Assembly: GCA_013298335.1 (NCBI GenBank)
Contig: JAAFHI010000070.1
Location: 1-9,470, forward strand
Length of the DNA: 9,470 nt
DNA from: Actinomycetota bacterium
GTDB lineage: Bacteria; Acidobacteriota; Blastocatellia; Chloracidobacteriales; Chloracidobacteriaceae
Direction: 5' to 3'
Within the stretch, counting starts at the first letter, position 1. Each line of letters begins with the position of its first letter. Of the stretch, positions 5,861-9,470 are shown piece by piece. The translations under genes and the position numbers were made by a program. Below the pieces are notes generated by a model. That model worked only from the letters and a program-made list of their open reading frames with translations. It made no database searches and was not told the origin of the DNA.

Positions 5861-6592
5861 ATGGCCATCATTTACGGCATGTCGCCGATCATCGAGGCGT
5901 TGCGGGCCGGAAAACGCGACGTGAAGGAAATTCTCGTTTCACGCGGGTCGAAACCGGGGCGGCTGGAGGAAATCCGGGTACTGGCGAGGCGGGCGGGTGT
6001 CCGCATCAAGGACGAAAGCCGGGAACGGCTCGACATTCTCAGCGAAGGCGCGAATCACCAGGGCGTGCTGGCATTCGTTTCCGCCGCCGATTTCGCCGAT
6101 GAAGACGAGATGCTGGAAGGGTTGCCGGACAATCCGCTCCTGATTCTGCTCGATCAGGTCGAGGACCCGCACAATCTCGGCGCGGTAATTCGGACGGCTG
6201 AATGCGCCGGCGCGAACGCGGTCATCGTGACCGAACACAACGCGGTCGGACTGACCGATACGGTCGTGAAAACCGCGGCGGGTGCAACCGAACACATTCC
6301 GGTCGTCCGCGTGACAAACCTGAAATCCTTCATCGAAACGCTCAAGCGGCGCGACATCTGGGTCATCGGCGTCGAAGCCGACGGCGAGAAAAACTACACC
6401 GGGTGGGATTTCAAAACCTCGACGGCCATCGTGCTCGGAAGCGAAGGGAAGGGCATCCGGCGACTGGTTCGCGAGCACTGCGACATGATCGTCTCGATTC
6501 CGCTGCTCGGAAACATTTCCTCGCTCAACGTGTCGGTCGCCGCCGGAATCATTTTGTACGAGGCGGTGCGCCAGCGGGGAGCCGGGCGTTAA
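5861..6592 (+). CDS. rlmB: 23S rRNA (guanosine-2'-O-)-methyltransferase, RlmB-like (SpoU/TrmH family)
   Basis: SPOUT-class methyltransferase of the RlmB type, which 2'-O-methylates the P-loop guanosine (G2251 in E. coli numbering) of 23S rRNA. The 243-residue length is that of the family. The N-terminal substrate-binding domain (1-75) starts IIYGMSPIIEALRAG and includes NHQGVLAFV (65-73). The catalytic domain has motif 1 DQVEDPHNLGAVIRTAE (98-114; Asn105, Arg111), motif 2 LGSEGKGI (192-199; Glu195) and motif 3 IPLLGNISSLNVSVAAG (213-229; Asn223), which form the trefoil-knot SAM site. Other TrmH-type methylases are possible, but the N-terminal domain favours RlmB. The 3' end overlaps the convergent phosphatase gene by four bases. 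Confidence 0.92.
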   Translation: MAIIYGMSPIIEALRAGKRDVKEILVSRGSKPGRLEEIRVLARRAGVRIKDESRERLDILSEGANHQGVLAFVSAADFADEDEMLEGLPDNPLLILLDQVEDPHNLGAVIRTAECAGANAVIVTEHNAVGLTDTVVKTAAGATEHIPVVRVTNLKSFIETLKRRDIWVIGVEADGEKNYTGWDFKTSTAIVLGSEGKGIRRLVREHCDMIVSIPLLGNISSLNVSVAAGIILYEAVRQRGAGR

Positions 6593-7263
6593 ATTCCGGG
6601 CCGAAAAAGGTTCTGGAGTTCCGATATTCCTCCAATGATGTATTGGGCGCCGACGGCTTCCAGTTCGGCGCGGTCGCGAAACCCGTAGGTCACGCCGCAG
6701 GTCACGGTTCCGGCTTCCGCGCCGGAACGAATGTCGTTGGCGCTGTCTCCGATCATGACCGCCGTCCGCGGGGTTTCGATGCCGCATTCGTCGAGCGCGG
6801 CCAGAACGGGGACCGGAGAGGGTTTCCGTTCCGGGGTCGAATCTCCTCCGATGATGACGGAGAAAAATCCCGCCAGCCCAAGGCTTTCAAGAATCCGAAC
6901 CGAAAAATCGAAGGGTTTGTTGGTCACGACGGCCAGTGGAACGCCCTGGAAGTACGCCAGCGTTTCCGCCACGTCCGGATAGGCGACGGTCGTGTCGAGC
7001 AGGCATTCGCCGTAGGCTTTTTTGAACCGTTCAAGCCCGGCGGTGACCGTCTCTTCGGTCAGGGAATTGCCGAGGGCGGTTTCCAGGCCGCGTTCGACGA
7101 GTTTGCGCGCGCCGTCGCCGACGAAACGGCTCACTTCTTCGAGCGCCACTGGCGGCAGATTCATGTCGATCAGCATCCGGTTGAGGGCGGCGGCGAGATC
7201 GCGCCGGGAATCGACGAGCGTTCCGTCGAGGTCAAAGAGCAGGCAGGAAACGGGAAGCGTCAT
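6589..7263 (-). CDS. gph: HAD-family phosphatase, phosphoglycolate phosphatase-like
   Basis: A 224-residue HAD subfamily IA hydrolase. Motif I is LLFDLDGTLVDSR (8-20; nucleophile Asp11, general acid Asp13), motif II VVTNK (112-116; Thr114), motif III Lys147 in ERKPSP, and motif IV GDSANDI (172-178; Asp173, Asp177). The helical cap lies at about 20-95. Length and cap type fit Gph, which clears 2-phosphoglycolate, but pyrophosphatase PpaX or other IA enzymes look alike, so the substrate is not certain. The ATG at 7263 has no clear Shine-Dalgarno. The gene lies 113 bases downstream of the ABC permease on the same strand and converges with rlmB, overlapping it by four bases, so no room remains for a separate terminator. 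Confidence 0.88.
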   Translation of the reverse strand: MTLPVSCLLFDLDGTLVDSRRDLAAALNRMLIDMNLPPVALEEVSRFVGDGARKLVERGLETALGNSLTEETVTAGLERFKKAYGECLLDTTVAYPDVAETLAYFQGVPLAVVTNKPFDFSVRILESLGLAGFFSVIIGGDSTPERKPSPVPVLAALDECGIETPRTAVMIGDSANDIRSGAEAGTVTCGVTYGFRDRAELEAVGAQYIIGGISELQNLFRPGI

Positions 7264-7270
7264 TGGGGAA

Positions 7271-7298
7271 GTGGTCAGCAGTCAGTGGTCAGCAGTCA
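7271..7298. repeat. 14-bp tandem duplication GTGGTCAGCAGTCA
   Basis: Two perfect adjacent copies (7271-7284, 7285-7298) lie just upstream of the gph start, in the 113-base gap to the ABC permease gene. Similar GTGGTCAGCAGTC strings form long intergenic arrays in some genomes I recall. In the gph mRNA this falls in the 5' leader. The rest of the gap shows no clear signal. Confidence 0.85.
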
Positions 7299-7376
7299 GC
7301 CAGACCCGGAAAATTGCAAAACCGGGGCTGATGTACAACTCGGAACACCGAAAACCGGCTTTCCCGTGTGACTTTT

Positions 7377-8288
7377 CTAACTGCCGGGACGTGAATCCGC
7401 GGGGGTGACGGAGGATGGTTTCGGGGGCGCGGGATCGGATTTCGCCGATTGCATGGCAACGCCGAGAATCGCCAGCGCGATTCCCGCCGCGCCGACCGCC
7501 AGCAGAAACCGGCGGCTCATGGAGGTTTCCGGTTCGTCGCTGTCGCGGCGCGTAAATTCGAGGCATCCCAGTCCGAACGCCACCACGCCACCGAGTCCGC
7601 CGATCAAGAGCGCCAAAGTGTCGCGTGGTTCGCCTTCAATCAGGTTGAGGGAATTCATCGGCAACAGCCACGGGTAGAATTTTCCGATCCGCGCGCTCGC
7701 GGCGAACAGCGCGAAGAACGTTCCGGCCACCCCCGCGCCGAGCGCCAGTGTCAGGCTGGACCACCGGATGCCGATCCAGGTGTGAATCGCGATGATGAGC
7801 CAGGAGGCGGTCCAGAGTTTTAGGACCACGAACAGCCACTTCAGAAATTCAGGCGGGGCCGAGGACGCTAGTTCGGGTCGCAACTTGATGAGGGCGTAGC
7901 CGTTCAAGAGGGATAATCCGAACAGCGTCAGGGTGCTCAACAGCGTCAGCGCCAGTGCGATCATGAATTTTGAGGCATAGACGGCTGAGCGTGGAATGGG
8001 CAGCGCGAGGAGGTGTTTCCACTGTTTCTCGCCATGTTCGATGCCCGCCAGCAGCGCGGTTTCAAGCGTGATGAGCAGGGGAAGCATGAAAATCGCCCAG
8101 ATGACCAGACTGGCGTTAAAGATGGTTTCCCAGAGATTGAACCCGGGCTGGGCGGCCCGCCGCTGGTTCAATCCCATGAAGAATTGGAGCAACGCCACGA
8201 GCAATGGCGCAATGAAAACCATGCGGAAAGCCAGGGTGCGTTTGAGTTTCAGGCTTTCGGCATGGAGCGCGCGAAGGAGTGTCGTCAT
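7377..8288 (-). CDS. ABC-2 type transporter permease
   Basis: A 303-residue integral membrane protein with about seven hydrophobic segments, near residues 21-40, 57-80, 104-130, 151-170, 178-198, 223-243 and 261-279. EHGEKQWKHLLALPIPR (84-100), between segments 2 and 3, is the cytoplasmic coupling-type motif common in ABC-2 permeases of the BcrB/NatB and lantibiotic-immunity (LanE/LanG) group. The C-terminus after 280 is a Pro/Ser-rich polar tail. The start ATG overlaps the stop of the ATPase gene by four bases (ATGA), so the pair is co-translated and forms one exporter. Substrate unknown; peptide antibiotics or lipids are possible by family. Confidence 0.87.
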   Translation of the reverse strand: MTTLLRALHAESLKLKRTLAFRMVFIAPLLVALLQFFMGLNQRRAAQPGFNLWETIFNASLVIWAIFMLPLLITLETALLAGIEHGEKQWKHLLALPIPRSAVYASKFMIALALTLLSTLTLFGLSLLNGYALIKLRPELASSAPPEFLKWLFVVLKLWTASWLIIAIHTWIGIRWSSLTLALGAGVAGTFFALFAASARIGKFYPWLLPMNSLNLIEGEPRDTLALLIGGLGGVVAFGLGCLEFTRRDSDEPETSMSRRFLLAVGAAGIALAILGVAMQSAKSDPAPPKPSSVTPADSRPGS

Positions 8289-9208
8289 GAGTCGCTCCGT
8301 TCGGTTTCGGCGTTTTTCGTCAGGCCGAGGAAAATGTCTTCGAGCGTGATCTGAGAAAGGGTGAGTTGAAAAACGTCGAATCCCTGATTGACGAGCAGCC
8401 GGTTGACGTCAACCGCGTCGGCCTGGGACGCGCCCGCGATGGTGAGCGTGCCGTCGTCGCGGAGGTTGACGGTCCGGTTCGCGGCTTCCAGGCAGCGGGC
8501 GGCTTCTTCGGGGCTGGAGACGCCGATCAGGAGTCGCTTTTCCTGCCGGGCACGCAGTTCGGCGAGCGGACCCTGGAACAGCAGGCGTCCGGCGTGAATG
8601 ATGCCGATATTCCCGGCGATCTGTTCGACTTCGCCGAGCAGGTGGCTTGAAAGAAAAACGGTGATGCCGAATTCGACCGGAAGCCGGCGGATCAGGTCGC
8701 GCATTTCGTGAATGCCCGCCGGGTCGAGGCCGTTGGTCGGTTCGTCCAGAATCAGCAGTTCCGGCTGGTTGAGCAGGGCGAGGGCGAGTCCGAGGCGCTG
8801 GCGCATGCCGAGCGAATATTCCCGCACCAGACGGTGTGCATCTTTCGCAAGCGCGACGATGTCGAGGACGCGTGCAATTGCCCCGGCGGGCGCGCCGATC
8901 AGGCGGCGGGTGACTTCGAGGTTTTCCCGACCGGTGAGATGGGGATAGAGCGAGGGCATCTCGACGAGCGCCCCGACTCTTTTCAAAAGGGCCAGCCGAT
9001 GCTCCGCCAGTACATCGCCAAAGAGGTGGACCTTCCCTTCATCCGGACGAATCAGCCCCAGCAGCATGCGGATGGTCGTGGTTTTGCCCGCGCCGTTGGG
9101 GCCGAGAAATCCGTAGACCTGAGCCGACGGAACCCGAAGGTCGATCCCGTCCACCACGAGTCGTTTTCCGAATTGTTTTGATAAGCGCCCGGTTTCAATT
9201 GCCAGCAT
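8285..9208 (-). CDS. ABC transporter ATP-binding protein (BcrA/LanF-like, E-loop)
   Basis: Nucleotide-binding subunit of the exporter encoded with the permease. The 307-residue protein has Walker A GPNGAGKT (36-43), signature YSLGMRQRLG (131-140), Walker B LLILDEPTNGLD (151-162) and switch His189 (SSHL). The Q-loop position reads ALVEMPSLYPHLTGREN (80-96), with Glu83 where Gln is usual. Such an E-loop is described for LanF immunity proteins and occurs in BcrA-type ATPases. Residues 215-307 form the extra C-terminal region of this group. I place the start at ATG 9208-9206 because GGAGG lies at 9224-9220 on the minus strand, upstream of it. A GTG at 9226 would add six residues but contain that site. 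Confidence 0.92.
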   Translation of the reverse strand: MLAIETGRLSKQFGKRLVVDGIDLRVPSAQVYGFLGPNGAGKTTTIRMLLGLIRPDEGKVHLFGDVLAEHRLALLKRVGALVEMPSLYPHLTGRENLEVTRRLIGAPAGAIARVLDIVALAKDAHRLVREYSLGMRQRLGLALALLNQPELLILDEPTNGLDPAGIHEMRDLIRRLPVEFGITVFLSSHLLGEVEQIAGNIGIIHAGRLLFQGPLAELRARQEKRLLIGVSSPEEAARCLEAANRTVNLRDDGTLTIAGASQADAVDVNRLLVNQGFDVFQLTLSQITLEDIFLGLTKNAETERSDS

Positions 9209-9277
9209 GTCGATTGTTTCCTCCACCTCATGAACGAGCCGGGGAGGAAAAAATTAACAGGCGGGAGACTCTGAACA

Positions 9278-9352
9278 GTGACGCGAGAAGAAGTATTCTC
9301 CCAGCTAAATCAGACCATGTGGGATTGGTACAAATACGGCTGTGCCGCCTGA
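9278..9352 (+). CDS. Possible 24-residue peptide before the intron
   Basis: GTG 9278 to TGA 9350-9352 reads VTREEVFSQLNQTMWDWYKY plus GCAA. GGGAG at 9263-9267 lies ten bases before the start. I do not recognise it. The stop ends two bases before the proposed group II intron start, so it might be the end of a short host gene, a leader peptide, or chance. Low confidence that it is translated. Confidence 0.2.
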   Translation: MTREEVFSQLNQTMWDWYKYGCAA

Positions 9353-9354
9353 TG

Positions 9355-9470
9355 GTGCGCCTGAGAGCGCGCGTGTACAGGGAGGTGAAAGTCCTTCCCA
9401 GGTATACGCTCTCCGGCCTGTACCCGACCGTCATTGCGTCGCCGCGAGGCGGGGTGAGGAGCAACGGGAG
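9355..9470 (+). mobile_element. 5' end of a group II intron (truncated by the window)
   Basis: GTGCG at 9355-9359 fits the conserved group II 5' end GUGYG. Following it are features of domain I: a stem GTACAGG (9375-9381) with CCTGTAC (9417-9423), an enclosed hairpin GGGAGG/CCTTCCC around GTGAAAGT (9380-9399), and CGCC-GCGA-GGCG (9440-9451), a GNRA tetraloop hairpin. GGTGAGGAGCAACGGGAG (9453-9470) is of the type found further along domain I. The reverse transcriptase/maturase gene and the catalytic domain V would lie beyond the window. Intron class and full length cannot be judged. Confidence 0.7.

Noticed and set aside
6202..7371. Plus-strand frame of 389 codons across the rlmB end and opposite gph
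   Set aside because: It overlaps two genes with full catalytic motifs; its length reflects high GC content. Its tail only translates the 14-bp repeat.
9228..9464. Minus-strand 78-codon frame at the right edge
   Set aside because: It is antisense to the structured intron RNA; such frames are common spurious calls over group II introns.

Overview
The window reads as chromosomal DNA of a GC-rich, Gram-negative-type bacterium. No rRNA or other phylogenetic marker is present, so I cannot place it. Most genes are housekeeping: a UbiE/MenG quinone methyltransferase, RNase D, PgpA, RlmB and a Gph-type phosphatase. Intergenic islands of short reiterated motifs (GACTCCCA/GACTCCCAA, GTGGTCAGCAGTCA, ACGGTCRGGCTGC) recall patterns I associate with uncultured and PVC-type genomes. 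That link is a weak impression, not a result.

Layout, left to right. (1) A minus-strand ubiE/menG runs off the left edge, its reading frame continuing into an 8-bp tandem repeat. (2) A 275-bp divergent spacer with repeats and a plausible promoter leads to two plus-strand genes: an E2 ubiquitin-conjugating (UBC-fold) protein and a JAMM/JAB isopeptidase-like protein. (3) An inverted pair of 9-bp repeat arrays separates these from a plus-strand run of rnd, an uncharacterised DUF7003-like gene and pgpA, tightly packed (3-nt gap, then 4-nt overlap). (4) After pgpA lies a concentric palindrome with an intrinsic terminator, then a YbjQ/UPF0145 gene with a strong Shine-Dalgarno, then rlmB. (5) rlmB meets a convergent, overlapping minus-strand HAD phosphatase (gph-like). 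(6) Upstream of gph, also on the minus strand, is a two-gene ABC-2 exporter with a Q-loop to E-loop substitution, as in BcrA and lantibiotic-immunity transporters. (7) The right edge shows what looks like the 5' end of a group II intron, cut by the window.

The most interesting item is the E2-JAB pair. Both proteins keep the residues expected of active enzymes: Cys95 in a VCIG context for the E2, and Glu71/His148/His150/Asp161 for the JAMM protease. No E1/ThiF activator and no ubiquitin-like modifier is seen beside them, unlike the Bil-type and CBASS type II operons. Either the partners lie elsewhere in the genome or the pair works differently. Second in interest are the frame-active short repeats at gene edges (8-bp at the ubiE 3' end, 9-bp at the rnd 5' end), and third the nested palindrome after pgpA.
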